Shown: piece by piece, positions 25,667 to 35,100 of the stretch
How the letters are laid out: each line of letters opens with the position of its first letter
Position numbering within the stretch: the first letter of the stretch is position 1
Assembly: GCA_003165795.1 (NCBI GenBank)
Contig: PMWW01000164.1
Location: 23,218 to 87,217, forward strand
Source: Acidobacteriaceae bacterium
GTDB taxonomy: Bacteria; Acidobacteriota; Terriglobia; Terriglobales; Acidobacteriaceae
DNA: 64,000 nucleotides
Direction of reading: 5' to 3'
The notes under the pieces: model-generated
Seen by the model: only the letters and a program-made list of their open reading frames with translations
The model's database searches: none
What the model was told of the DNA's origin: nothing
Position numbers and translations under genes: made by a program

Positions 25667-28327
25667 CTAGTCGGTTCTTCTGGCGACTGTGTCTGCCGCC
25701 TTCTTCTGCTCCTCTGCCGTCATCTGCGACGGCCCGAGCTTGTAGTTCAGCTTGTCGATTGTTCCGGTGAACGCGAAGGGAACGTCGTAGGTAAAGTCCG
25801 CTGGGGTTCGGGTGTCGAGTCCGATGTCGAAGGTCTCGTCGATCGACATGAGCAGCGGAATGGTGTGCGGGATGGTCTTGCGCGCGACCTCCTTGCCATC
25901 TACCGTCAACACGCCCGTGCCGCCCTTGGCGGGGCCGGGTCCGTCATACTTGAAGTCGAAGACGATGGTGTGCTTGCCGGCGTCGAGCGAGGACAGCCCG
26001 CGCCAGCGGAAGCGCTCCAGATCGAGGAAGTTGTAAACGAATACCGGCCTGCCTCTGCCGATGTGGAACACGTCGGTGGCGAAAGATAGAACTAGTCCGA
26101 CGGCCGCCACCAGCAAGAATGCGTAGCCGAAACGTTTTCTCCACCTACCGGCCGTGCCAATGAAGATCAAAAGCAATCCGAGAATCAACAAACCCAGTTC
26201 GACGTACTTGAACGGTTGGCTGCTGAGCAACCAACTTGCGCTCGGACTCAGCATGAGCGCATAGCCGCCGAAGCGTCCGCCCATGGTTGCGATCACGCCT
26301 TCGGCCCCGCCATCGGGAATGGTGACATTGGCCGTGATCACATAGTCCCGGTCCAGAATGCTGGGAGCGTTGCCGACCGGAATGCCAGGATTCACGCCGG
26401 TGTAGGTGAAGTCAGTCACACCCGCAGTAGCGCTAGGTTTTGGTCCCAGCAGCCGCACGAAGCCTGAGTTATCCAGCGGGAAGACCTGGTACTTCTCCGC
26501 CTCTTGCTGGAACAGCGCCTGCATCTCTTTCAGCTTGTCGGGATTGCCGGCAGCGAGATCGTTGTTTTCCGTGAAGTCCTGGGCGATGTTGTAGAGCTCC
26601 CATTTGTATTCATTCATCGGCGGCATTTTGCCCGTGCCCATCAGCCAGGGCGGTGAGGGAGGAGTGGTGCAGGCAATCCACCCGTCGTGATAGATGGCAC
26701 GATTGCCAACCATCTCGAAATACTGCGTATCGCGTTTGGAAGGTGCGTTGGCATTGGCCGCGTCAAAGGTATAGAGCATGCTGATGCCTTCAATCGGCTT
26801 CTGCTTGATGCCCTTGACCTCGTCGGGCGCCTGGATACCGGTGGCTTCGAGTATGGTTGGAACGATGTCAATGATGTGGTGGAACTGAGTGCGAATTCCG
26901 CCGACATCCTTGATGTGGCCGGGCCACGAAATCGCCATGCCTTGCCGGGTACCGCCGAAGTGCGACGCCACCTGCTTGGTCCATTTAAAGGGCGTATCGA
27001 ATGCCCACGCCCACGCCACTGCCATATGCGGATAGGTCTTGTCGGAGCCCCAGTCGTTGTAATGCAGTAACTGCAAGGGCTCGGGGACGTCCATCACGCC
27101 GTTGTAAGCGGTCATCTGGTTGTAGGTTCCAGACAGACTGCCTTCTGGGCTGGTGCCGTTATCGCCGTCGATGTAGATGATCAGCGTGTTGTCCAGTTTG
27201 CCCATGTCCTGGACTTCCTGAATGACGCGGCCAATCTCATAATCGGTATAAGCGGTGTAGCCGGCATAGACTTCCGCCTGGTGCGCATAGAGCTTTTTCT
27301 GCACGGCGGTTAGCGAGTCCCACTTGGGCAGGTCATCCGGCCACGGAGTCAGTTGCGCATTGGCGGGAATGACGCCCAGCCGCTTCTGGTTTTCGAAGAT
27401 CTGCTCCCGCAATTTCTCCCAGCCCATGTCGAACTTGCCTTTGAATTTCTCGATCCATTCTTTCTTGGGCTGATGCGGCGAGTGCGATCCGCCGGGCACG
27501 TAGTAGAGGAAGAACGGCTTGTCGGGTGCTGACGCGTTCAAATTCCTCATGTACGCGATGGCGTTGTCGGCCAAGTCGGTCGTGAGGTTATAGTCCGGGT
27601 GGCCGATCCAGGGCATTACCTCGGTCGTGTCTTTGAATAAGTAGGGAGTCCACTGGTCGGTTTCGCCACCCAGGAAGCCATAAAAATACTGGAAGCCCAT
27701 GCCGGTGGGCCATTGATCGAATGGCCCGGCCGTGGTGCTGTACTGGAATCCCGGGGTGTTGTGGTCTTTGCCAAACCATGAGGTAGCGTAGCCATTTTCT
27801 TTCAGGATCTCGCCGATGGTGGCGTTCTCCGGACCGATGACGGAGTCATAACCCGGGTAACCGGTGGACAATTCGCCGATGACGCCGAAGCCGACGGAGT
27901 GGTGGTTGCGGCCAGTGATCAGGGCAGCGCGCGTAGGCGAGCAGAGGGCCGTGGAGTGGAACTGAATGTAGCGCAAACCCGCTTTGGCGACGCGGTCCAG
28001 CGACGGCGTCGGAATGACACCGCCAAAGGTGCCCGCCACACCGTAGCCCTGGTCATCGGTCATGATAAGGAGCACGTTAGGCGCACCCTTGGGCGGCACG
28101 ATGCGGGGCGGCCACCACGGCGTCGATTGCGGCGCAGTTTCCTTGATCACGCCACCGAATTTTGGAGGCGGTGGCGGGACCTGCTTTCCGTTGATAGTGG
28201 TGGTGGCGTCGGCCTGACCCAATGTGCCCGTCACCTGCTGCGCGGCAGCGGCCCCCGCGCCGGCGAAAAAACTCGAGACGGCAAGCGCTCCCAGCGTCAG
28301 TTTCCGGATACCTGCTGCTAGATCCAT
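25667..28327 (-). CDS. Exported arylsulfatase (Cys type) with a membrane hairpin in its C-terminal part
   Basis: The protein has 886 residues with a signal peptide (GIRKLTLGALAVSSFFAGAG). The sulfatase domain contains the metal-binding MTDDQG (89-94), the active-site signature LCSPTRAALITGR (128-140; Cys129 is the formylglycine precursor), HHSVGFGVIGE and FGKDHN. The C-terminal part has the extra beta domain of large arylsulfatases (LDLERFRWRGLSSLDAGKHT, VFDFKYDGPG). Between GGRFGGYAL and GRPVFVYNFL, where relatives have a short turn, two hydrophobic helices (about residues 700-755; VELGLLILGLLLIFIGTAG and YAFLLVAAVGLVLSF) are inserted. It hydrolyses sulfate esters; the substrate is unknown. 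The ATG at 28327 follows AAGGAGA; the extension to 28453 would run into the leader. Confidence 0.93.
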   Translation of the reverse strand: MDLAAGIRKLTLGALAVSSFFAGAGAAAAQQVTGTLGQADATTTINGKQVPPPPPKFGGVIKETAPQSTPWWPPRIVPPKGAPNVLLIMTDDQGYGVAGTFGGVIPTPSLDRVAKAGLRYIQFHSTALCSPTRAALITGRNHHSVGFGVIGELSTGYPGYDSVIGPENATIGEILKENGYATSWFGKDHNTPGFQYSTTAGPFDQWPTGMGFQYFYGFLGGETDQWTPYLFKDTTEVMPWIGHPDYNLTTDLADNAIAYMRNLNASAPDKPFFLYYVPGGSHSPHQPKKEWIEKFKGKFDMGWEKLREQIFENQKRLGVIPANAQLTPWPDDLPKWDSLTAVQKKLYAHQAEVYAGYTAYTDYEIGRVIQEVQDMGKLDNTLIIYIDGDNGTSPEGSLSGTYNQMTAYNGVMDVPEPLQLLHYNDWGSDKTYPHMAVAWAWAFDTPFKWTKQVASHFGGTRQGMAISWPGHIKDVGGIRTQFHHIIDIVPTILEATGIQAPDEVKGIKQKPIEGISMLYTFDAANANAPSKRDTQYFEMVGNRAIYHDGWIACTTPPSPPWLMGTGKMPPMNEYKWELYNIAQDFTENNDLAAGNPDKLKEMQALFQQEAEKYQVFPLDNSGFVRLLGPKPSATAGVTDFTYTGVNPGIPVGNAPSILDRDYVITANVTIPDGGAEGVIATMGGRFGGYALMLSPSASWLLSSQPFKYVELGLLILGLLLIFIGTAGRWRKRFGYAFLLVAAVGLVLSFATDVFHIGRGRPVFVYNFLDLERFRWRGLSSLDAGKHTIVFDFKYDGPGPAKGGTGVLTVDGKEVARKTIPHTIPLLMSIDETFDIGLDTRTPADFTYDVPFAFTGTIDKLNYKLGPSQMTAEEQKKAADTVARRTD

Positions 28328-28580
28328 TTCGATATCTCCTTGCAAGCGATACTGGGTTGGCCTCCGCCGGAGGAGGGTTGCGGTGTGTTGATCCCCACGA
28401 TCAACCCACGGACATCCCCGGCGACGAAGCGCCGGCAGCTCTTGCGGGTGCAACGAATGCTAGTCCCGCCACTGTCCGGGGTCTACTGGCAAAAGTAATA
28501 GCGTCGCTGTGTCTTTCTTGTCGAGCCCGTCGGCGGCTAACCTCCAAGTGACTGGCGAAACTGTACTTACGGCTTACAGA
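28328..28580 (-). promoter_or_regulatory. Leader B: promoter and two-hairpin leader of sulfatase 1
   Basis: On the minus strand, the conserved string GTAAGTACAGTTTCGCCAGT lies at about 28571-28552 and TTTTGCCAGTAGACCC at about 28494-28479. The hairpin GTTGATC / GTGGG / GATCAAC spans 28405-28387, the second hairpin CCTCC / GGAGG is near 28373-28361, and AAGGAGA is the ribosome site. Most of these blocks are matched, in order and spacing, in front of sulfatase 2. No promoter hexamers could be assigned with confidence. Confidence 0.7.
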
Positions 28581-28794
28581 CAAGCGCTGCCAGCTTTGAG
28601 ACTGACAGCGCCCTGGTTAGGGTTCTGGTCCTGGCCGCTGCTTCGACCTTTGCCTTCAGATCCGAAACGTTGAAACTCGCACCCGCCTGCATAGGCGGAT
28701 ACTCGATGAACGTTGGTATGTACTTGGCGATAACCTGCCCGGGAATCTGGAAGCGGCACATTTCGTGCTTGAAGGAGTCCCAGTAGCGCGGCCA
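28567..28794 (-). pseudogene. C-terminal remnant of a third sulfatase
   Basis: Directly after the sulfatase 2 stop, a frame reads RWPRYWDSFKHEMCRFQIPG, QVIAKYIPTFIEYPPMQAGA, SFNVSDLKAKVEAA. This resembles the end of sulfatase 2 (VQQEVGKLAQSALEFPPMQK, GASFNLEVIKEQLA). Only about the last 70 residues remain, without a start or catalytic part. A frame labelled from 28863 would overlap sulfatase 2 in another phase and is not real upstream of about 28790. It is best explained as the leftover of a duplicated gene after deletion. Confidence 0.65.
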
Positions 28795-28795
28795 T

Positions 28796-30442
28796 CTACT
28801 GGTTCTGCGCCGCCATTTTCTTCGCCAGTTGCTCCTTGATGACCTCCAGGTTGAAGCTGGCACCCTTCTGCATCGGCGGGAATTCGAGTGCGCTCTGCGC
28901 TAGTTTTCCTACCTCCTGCTGGACATAGACAAAGCGCCAGAACTGGTAAGCGAACCAGTTGTAGAAGGCTAACGATCCCTTATCGCCGCTGGGCATGCCG
29001 GTGCGCTCAAAGGGATCCAGGCGCAGGTTGGTGAGGATCGGCCAATCAACTTTGACCGTGGCGCCCACCCAGCCGTTTGGCTGATCGGTGAAGCGATACT
29101 TGTAATCGTTGATACGCACCGCGCTCAACGTGCCCTCGGTGAAGTAGAAGATCTCATGACGGGCTGATGCAGCCTTGCCGGTAATCAGGTCAAGCTGGTT
29201 GTAGCCGTCGAGGTGGACCTTGTAATTCTGTCCGGCGAGTTGCTTGCCCTGCTTCAGTTCATCGACGATATTCGGGTCGCCGGCGGCAGCCACGAAGGTC
29301 GGGAACCAGTCCATACCAGAGAAGATTCCGTTCTCGACTCTGCCGGCCGGGACGTGGCCGGGCCAACGCACCATGGCTGGCACGCGGAAGCCGCCTTCCA
29401 GGGCCGTTCCTTTACCTCCGGCAAACGGAGTTTGTCCGCCGTCCGGCCAGGTGAAGTTTTCCGCACCGTTGTCGGTGGTGAAGACGACGATGGTATTGTC
29501 GTCAACCCCCATGTCCTTGAGTTTCTGCATCACCCCGCCGACAACGTCGTCGAGCTGCGCCATTCCGGCTTCTTCTTCCGACCAACCATTCTCCGGCGTG
29601 CGCATCGCCTCGTACTTCGGAGAGAGGTGGGTCACGACGTGCATGCGCGTAGGGTTCAGCCACAGGAAAAACGGCTTGTTATCGGCCTTGGCTTTGTCCA
29701 GGAAGTCGATGGCGAAACCCAGGATCGCCTCGTCCACCGTCTCCATGTTGTACTTGATGCCCGCCATCGGGTGCGGAGGCAGTGGCCCTGCATCTTCGAT
29801 TTTCTGCTTGCCGATCTTGCCCCAGCGCGGCTGCACCGTAGGATCGTCCACGTTGGTTGCCCAACTGTGGACCATATTGCGCGGCCCGACTGTGTCCTTC
29901 AGCGCCGGCGGATAATTGGAGTGGAAGGGGTCTTCCATTGCGTCGAGGTGATAGAGGTAGCCAAAGTACTCGTCGAAGCCGTGGACGGTAGGCAGGAACT
30001 GGTTGAGATCACCCAGGTGGTTCTTGCCAAACTGACCGGTAGCGTAGCCCATGGACTTGAGCGCTGTGGCGATGGTCACCGCCTCAGCGGGTATGCCGAT
30101 TGGCGAGCCGGCCTGGCCTACGGTAGTCATTCCAGTGCGTACCGGCAGCTCACCTGTAATGAAGTTTGCCCGGCCCGCCGTGCAGCTCGCCTCAGCGTAG
30201 TAGTCGGTGAACAGCATGCCCTCAGATGCCAGTTTGTCGAGGTTCGGGGTCCGCCCGGACATGATGCCGCGGTTGTAGGCACCAACGTTGAACCAGCCGA
30301 CGTCGTCGGACATGATGACAACTATGTTTGGTTTCTGAGCGGTGACTGCTTGCGCATGTAAGGTCGCACCGCCAGCCGCGAAAAGGCTCGAGACGGCAAG
30401 TGCTCCCACGGCCAGTTTCCGAATATCTGCTCCAAGATCCAT
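28796..30442 (-). CDS. Exported sulfatase (Cys type, CxAxR variant)
   Basis: The protein has 548 residues. The signal peptide (DIRKLAVGALAVSSLFAAGG) is closely similar to that of sulfatase 1, although the catalytic domains differ. The active-site signature is SCTAGRANFITGE (Cys87, C-x-A-x-R variant), with metal-binding MSDDVGW (44-50), GKNHLGD, FLWLNPTRMHVVTHL and FTTDNGAENFTWPDGG. The size and the C-terminal LEFPPMQKGASFN block fit sulfatases of the alkaline-phosphatase superfamily. Cys87 should be converted to formylglycine, most simply by the FGE encoded at 20661. The ATG follows GGAAGGAAAC. The substrate is unknown. Confidence 0.93.
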   Translation of the reverse strand: MDLGADIRKLAVGALAVSSLFAAGGATLHAQAVTAQKPNIVVIMSDDVGWFNVGAYNRGIMSGRTPNLDKLASEGMLFTDYYAEASCTAGRANFITGELPVRTGMTTVGQAGSPIGIPAEAVTIATALKSMGYATGQFGKNHLGDLNQFLPTVHGFDEYFGYLYHLDAMEDPFHSNYPPALKDTVGPRNMVHSWATNVDDPTVQPRWGKIGKQKIEDAGPLPPHPMAGIKYNMETVDEAILGFAIDFLDKAKADNKPFFLWLNPTRMHVVTHLSPKYEAMRTPENGWSEEEAGMAQLDDVVGGVMQKLKDMGVDDNTIVVFTTDNGAENFTWPDGGQTPFAGGKGTALEGGFRVPAMVRWPGHVPAGRVENGIFSGMDWFPTFVAAAGDPNIVDELKQGKQLAGQNYKVHLDGYNQLDLITGKAASARHEIFYFTEGTLSAVRINDYKYRFTDQPNGWVGATVKVDWPILTNLRLDPFERTGMPSGDKGSLAFYNWFAYQFWRFVYVQQEVGKLAQSALEFPPMQKGASFNLEVIKEQLAKKMAAQNQ

Positions 30443-30700
30443 TTGATGTTTCCTTCCAAATTGTGCCGGTTAGTCTCCGTCTAGGAGGGTATTGCAGAGT
30501 TGACCGTCACGATCAACTCGCAGCTGAGGTCCCCGTGCGATGCATCGTGGGGCTCAGAGGTAAACTCTTTCAGTGCAACGGATGCTAATCTTGCCACTCT
30601 TCTGGGTCTACTGGCAAAAGTATTAGCGCGCTGCATCTTTTTGTAGATCGCGTCCCGAAGATGCCCCCTGCCAAGTGACTGACAAAACTGGACTTACATC
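30443..30700 (-). promoter_or_regulatory. Leader C: promoter and two-hairpin leader of sulfatase 2
   Basis: On the minus strand it holds GTAAGTCCAGTTTTGTCAGT (about 30695-30676), then TTTTGCCAGTAGACCC with a following TGGCAA that forms an inverted repeat TTGCCA-N15-TGGCAA (about 30618-30592). The hairpin GAGTTGATC / GTGAC / GGTCAACTC spans 30519-30497. Its one non-Watson-Crick position is U-G on this strand (A-C on the other), as expected for an RNA made in the gene direction. The second hairpin is CCTCCTAGACGGAG. The region 30720-30978 shows nothing recognisable. Confidence 0.7.
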
Positions 30701-30978
30701 TTACTGATGAAGCGCCGCCCGCTTGCGACCGACAGCAACGTCTCGAAGAAACAAGCGGTCTTCGAGTTCTGCGCGCAGTTCGATGGGCGCCGGGTTCATT
30801 CAGTTTTCTCGCGGCCTGCCGCCCCAAGCTCGATTACAACAAGCTTCTGCAAACGCACGGCTGCCTTTCGCGACCTATAATTGGGGTTGCCCGATGGTAC
30901 TTGACGGGAGGGAAGGCGACAAGAAGAAACAGTCCGTCAAGCCCACCCGTAGACCTCGCTGACTTGCCGGTCACTAGC

Positions 30979-31698
30979 CTATCCCGTCCGGCTGTCTCTC
31001 TGCCTGATTCTCTTTTTCAGCGCCCTCAGCGGGAAGCGCATACCTTCGAGGAGAATCTTGCGGCTGAACTTGGACTTGCCCGCTTCACGCTCGCAGAAGA
31101 TTATAGGGAACTCGCGGAAGCTGGCTCCGGCGCGGTGCAGGTTAAATTTCATTTCCATCAGGAAGGCGTAGCCTTCGGAGCCGATCTCATCAAGATTGAT
31201 TTTTCTTAAGACGTCGGCCTGATAGCCCACGAATCCGGCGGTCATGTCGTGCACCGGCACACCGGTGAAAAGGCGCGCATAGAGATTTGCGCCAAAGCTG
31301 AGAAAGCGGCGGCGAACGTCCCAATTCTGCGCCCCGCCTCCCGCCACGTAACGCGAACCGATGACCACCGGGCTAGTCTTCAGCAGATCGATCATGCGCG
31401 GCAGCAACTCGGGCGGGTGGGACAGGTCGGCATCCGATTGGATCACATAGTCGGCAAGGTTCTCGTGCAATATCTTCTTCATGGCATCGCGGCAGGCGGA
31501 GCCATAGCCGCCTTTGCCCGGCCGCGCCAGCAGGTGAATGTTGGCGTCCGTCGCCTGAATGCGGCGGATCTCGTCGGCCGTACCGTCGGGAGAATTGTCG
31601 TCCACAAAAAGAACCGGTTCGTTGCCAGCGGCGCTGCGGATTCTGCCGACCAGCGGTGCGATATTGTCGCGTTCGTTATAAGTGGGGATGATGAGCAT
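30979..31698 (-). CDS. Polyprenol-phosphate mannosyl/glucosyl transferase-like GT2 (DPM1 type)
   Basis: The protein has 239 residues. The single GT2 domain has LIIPTYNERDNI (nucleotide-binding strand), VDDNSPDGTADEIR, GYGSACRDAM, the metal-binding QSDADLSHPPE, VIGSRYVAGGG, HDMTAGFVGY and FCEREAGKSKFS. These match dolichyl/polyprenyl-phosphate mannose synthase of the short cytosolic type, which lacks C-terminal membrane helices. It would make polyprenyl-phosphate-linked sugar as donor for membrane glycosyltransferases. Its ATG overlaps the stop of a doubtful upstream frame (TAATG). It is divergent from the large glycosyltransferase fusion. Confidence 0.9.
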   Translation of the reverse strand: MLIIPTYNERDNIAPLVGRIRSAAGNEPVLFVDDNSPDGTADEIRRIQATDANIHLLARPGKGGYGSACRDAMKKILHENLADYVIQSDADLSHPPELLPRMIDLLKTSPVVIGSRYVAGGGAQNWDVRRRFLSFGANLYARLFTGVPVHDMTAGFVGYQADVLRKINLDEIGSEGYAFLMEMKFNLHRAGASFREFPIIFCEREAGKSKFSRKILLEGMRFPLRALKKRIRQRDSRTG

Positions 31699-32107
31699 TA
31701 GCCTGACTGCTCTACTTTATATGAAAATCGGGCGGCTTTGTGGCCCGCCCCTCGGGTAAGGGAAGGCGACATCCCGACCGAACCGGTTTCTCCAGAAATC
31801 TCAAAAATTACCGCGAGCACCCAATCGTCATCGAACATGCCGGACCAGGGATGACGAGCAGTAACCACGCCTACGAACGCCAAGCAGAGGGCAACTGTGA
31901 TGGGTAGACGTACGGGGCAGCGGGAATTAGACTCACATGGGAAGGGCTGTTGCGTCTTGCCGTAGCATTGCTTAAACTTAGCCTTAGAGATGGTCTGAAA
32001 TAGGGGGTCCAACTGCCCCGGTTTGCCATTCTGTGAGTACCGACACGGGCCCATTGTGCCCGCTGGAAAGCACCGCTGCAGTGCGGCACGAGTGATAATA
32101 ACCTGCC
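31699..32107. other. Divergent intergenic region between two glycosyltransferase genes
   Basis: About 410 bp. It has one GC hairpin (GGGCGG / CCGCCC, about 31728-31748). A 139-codon minus-strand frame (31698-32117) ends TAATG on the GT2 start, but its composition is not protein-like apart from one hydrophobic stretch, so I do not call it a gene. Confidence 0.45.
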
Positions 32108-35100
32108 ATGTCATCACCCCAGGATTTTAAGCAATATCAATGGGATTCTGACTTCCGCCTCTATCGGCGGAACAGTTCTCGCGAATTCGCATATTCAGAC
32201 GGGATCGAAATTGAGCAAAGACTGCTCGCCATTGTCAGCAGCGCCGCTGACCGCAGTACTTTTTCCACTGAGCTAGCCGAGGCCATCACCGATTGGCCTT
32301 CCGAATATCACCTGAGCCGGATGCGATCCAACTTGCTCCGCGGATTGGGGATTAAGCAGGGTGATACAGTCCTAGAATTTGGTTGCGGCGGCGGGGCTAT
32401 CACGCGGTTCTTGGGGGAACTTGGGGCGCAAGTGACCGCCGTCGAGGGAAGCCTGCTGCGTGCTCGAGTAACAGCTCAGCGCTGTGCCGACCTACCCAAT
32501 GTGACCGTCGTTGCCGACGATTTGCTGGAGCTTGAAATCGCGCAGCGTTTCGATTGGGTCCTCATGGTCGGCGTACTTGAGTATGCCCCGCTGTTTTGCG
32601 GTGGACCCGATCCGACGGCCGTATATCTCCGCAAAGCGCGAGATTTCACCGGCACTGAGGGAAGATTAGTCATCGCTATTGAAAATAAACTGGGATTAAA
32701 GTACCTCAATGGCTGCGCGGAAGATCACGTGGGGGTCCCGTTCGTCGGGGTTCAGGGGCTATACCAGGACCGCGGCCCAGTTACATTTGGTAAGCATGAG
32801 CTCTCTTCCAAGTTGAATAGCGCGGGTTACTCCCAGTTGTCTTACTATTATCCTTTCCCCGATTACAAGCTGCCCAACGTAATCATCAGTCATTCGGCGC
32901 TCAATGATCCCCAATTTGACGCGGCTGACCTGCTTGCCCGGTGTCAAGCGCGCGACTACATGGGGGGACGGTATCGCTCGTTCGATGAGGCACTTGTATT
33001 CTCCCAGCTGCAATCGAATAAGCTGCTTGCCGACTTGAGCAACTCCTTCCTGGTTGTCTGTTCGTGTTTCACAAAAACCTCGGAAGACCCCGCACTGGCT
33101 CGCGCATTCGCCACAAACCGTATACCGTCTTTTGCCTCTCAAACTACATTTACCAGATACTCCGATGGCATATACGTACAGAAAACGCCTGTATTTGAGG
33201 GAATAGCGCGCAATAAAGTTGGGCCTACGGGAGCAACCTTTACCAACCTGGTGGGAGATTCCCCTTACTATCAGGGCAGACAAATGCAATGGCGCCTTCT
33301 CTTAGCAAGAGCCAGGGGCGCCGACCTAGGACAAATCGTTTTAGAACTGAGACCGTGGTTTGATTTCTTGCTGCACAATTCATCACGGAGCCGGCAATCC
33401 TGTTCCTCCCCTTCTGAGCCAGACTACAATCTCGCTTCATTTGAGGTTACCGGTGACTTCCTGGACTGCACTCCATTCAATATTATCGCGGCGGCAGAGA
33501 CGCTCGTATTGTTTGACAAAGAATGGGCGGTCGATTCGCCAATACCATTAGGTTGGGTTGTAGTGCGTGGTGCCATCTATGCCCTGAGCGTGGGACCGAG
33601 AACTACGTCTGCCACTCCATCTTGGTACGACATCGTCCATGGCTTGTGCGAAGCCGTAGGCTTGCGCGTATCCCCGGACGACGTGACCGGCTGGGTGCGC
33701 GACGAACAGCGCTTTCAAGAGTTTGTGGTCGGCTATAGGTCGAGGCCAACGGCTGGTGATCTCTGTTCTTTGGGCTTTGCATTTTCTGAGGCTGTCAGCG
33801 ATGTCAATGCTCTGCAATCAAAGACTGTGGAACAGCAAGAGAAGGTCCTTAAGTTCAGTAGCGTAGTTGCTGAACAGCACGATAAGATTGTCGAGCTGAG
33901 TAATGTAGTTGACGAAAAGGCTGCGCATATAGACGCGCAGGCTACGCAACTAGAGGATCTGCGCACCTGTAATTCGCGCTTGCAAGCAGAAGGGGAAGAG
34001 CTTCAAGCGGACAGGGAGCGGGCGTTTCGGGAACGAGAGGATACTGCGCGGGACATAGCGCACCTTCACGCTCAAGTGTCAACGACAGACAAGCAACTCA
34101 GTGCGGCGCGGCAGGAGGTTGACTTTTACCGAGGCGAGCACGGCAAAGCGTTGGCGTCTATTTCCTGGAAAATTACTCAACCGTTGCGCGCTGTCAATGC
34201 AGCAGTCCGGCGAGCCAAGGGGCGCTCCGCAGCTTGGGTGAATGAACCGGCAGAAAGGCCGTCCTCATCTGCAGATCATGGAAAAATGCGGGGCCCGGAA
34301 CGACTGTGGACACCGTTTCGTTTATGGGAGGCAAAATCTCCCCGCGGACGCCGCCGTTTCTCCTCCGAATCTGCGCTACTCAACAATTCTGTACTCTTAG
34401 ACGGCGACTGGTATCTTCGCTGTTATCCCGATGTTAAGTCTGCAGGGCTGACTCCAGCCGCCCACTATCTACGGCATGGTTGGCGCGAAGGCCGCGATCC
34501 GGGACCATTGTTCAATACTGATTGGTATTTGGGGCAGTATGGGGACGTCGCCCAGAATGGCATGAACCCACTCGTGCACTTTATTACCTACGGTGCTTCG
34601 GAGGGACGCTTCCCGAGCGCTGCGGTGGCCAATGGCCGGTGGTTTAAAGACCACTTCCCCGTTGTTCTTAGCTATCTATGCGGTCCTACCGAAGCTCTAT
34701 CGTCACCGCCCGACTATGATCGGACAACTCCCGCTGTCTCTATTATTGTATTGAATTTTAACAAAGCTCTCTTGACTCTTCAGTGCTTGACTAGTCTTTG
34801 GAAGTACACACAGGGCCACCAATATGAAATTATCGTAGTAGACAATGGGAGTAGCAGCGAAGACCTAGCCATACTAGATACGATCAGGGGCCCGTTTAGA
34901 ACAATTCCGCTGGGAGTCAACCGGTATTTTGGCGAGGCAAATAATATTGGGGCTGAAGCCGCCAAAGGCCATACCTTGGTCTTCATGAATAATGATATAG
35001 TGGTGACGCCGGGATGGCTAGATCCTCTGATCAAGACCCTACAGGAACATCCCGATGCAGGCGCTGTAGGCCCGACATTTGTTTACCCGGATGGACGTTT

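Noticed and set aside
28328-30700. Spaced TTGCCA ... TAGCAT as -35/-10 promoter of the sulfatases
   Set aside because: The spacing is 24 bp in both leaders, too long for a standard sigma-70 promoter. I kept the conserved blocks but did not assign hexamers.
31698-32117. 139-codon minus-strand frame ending TAATG on the GT2 start
   Set aside because: The overlap is suggestive, but the sequence is Cys/Pro/Arg-scattered with no family pattern and the start would lie inside the large fusion gene on the other strand.
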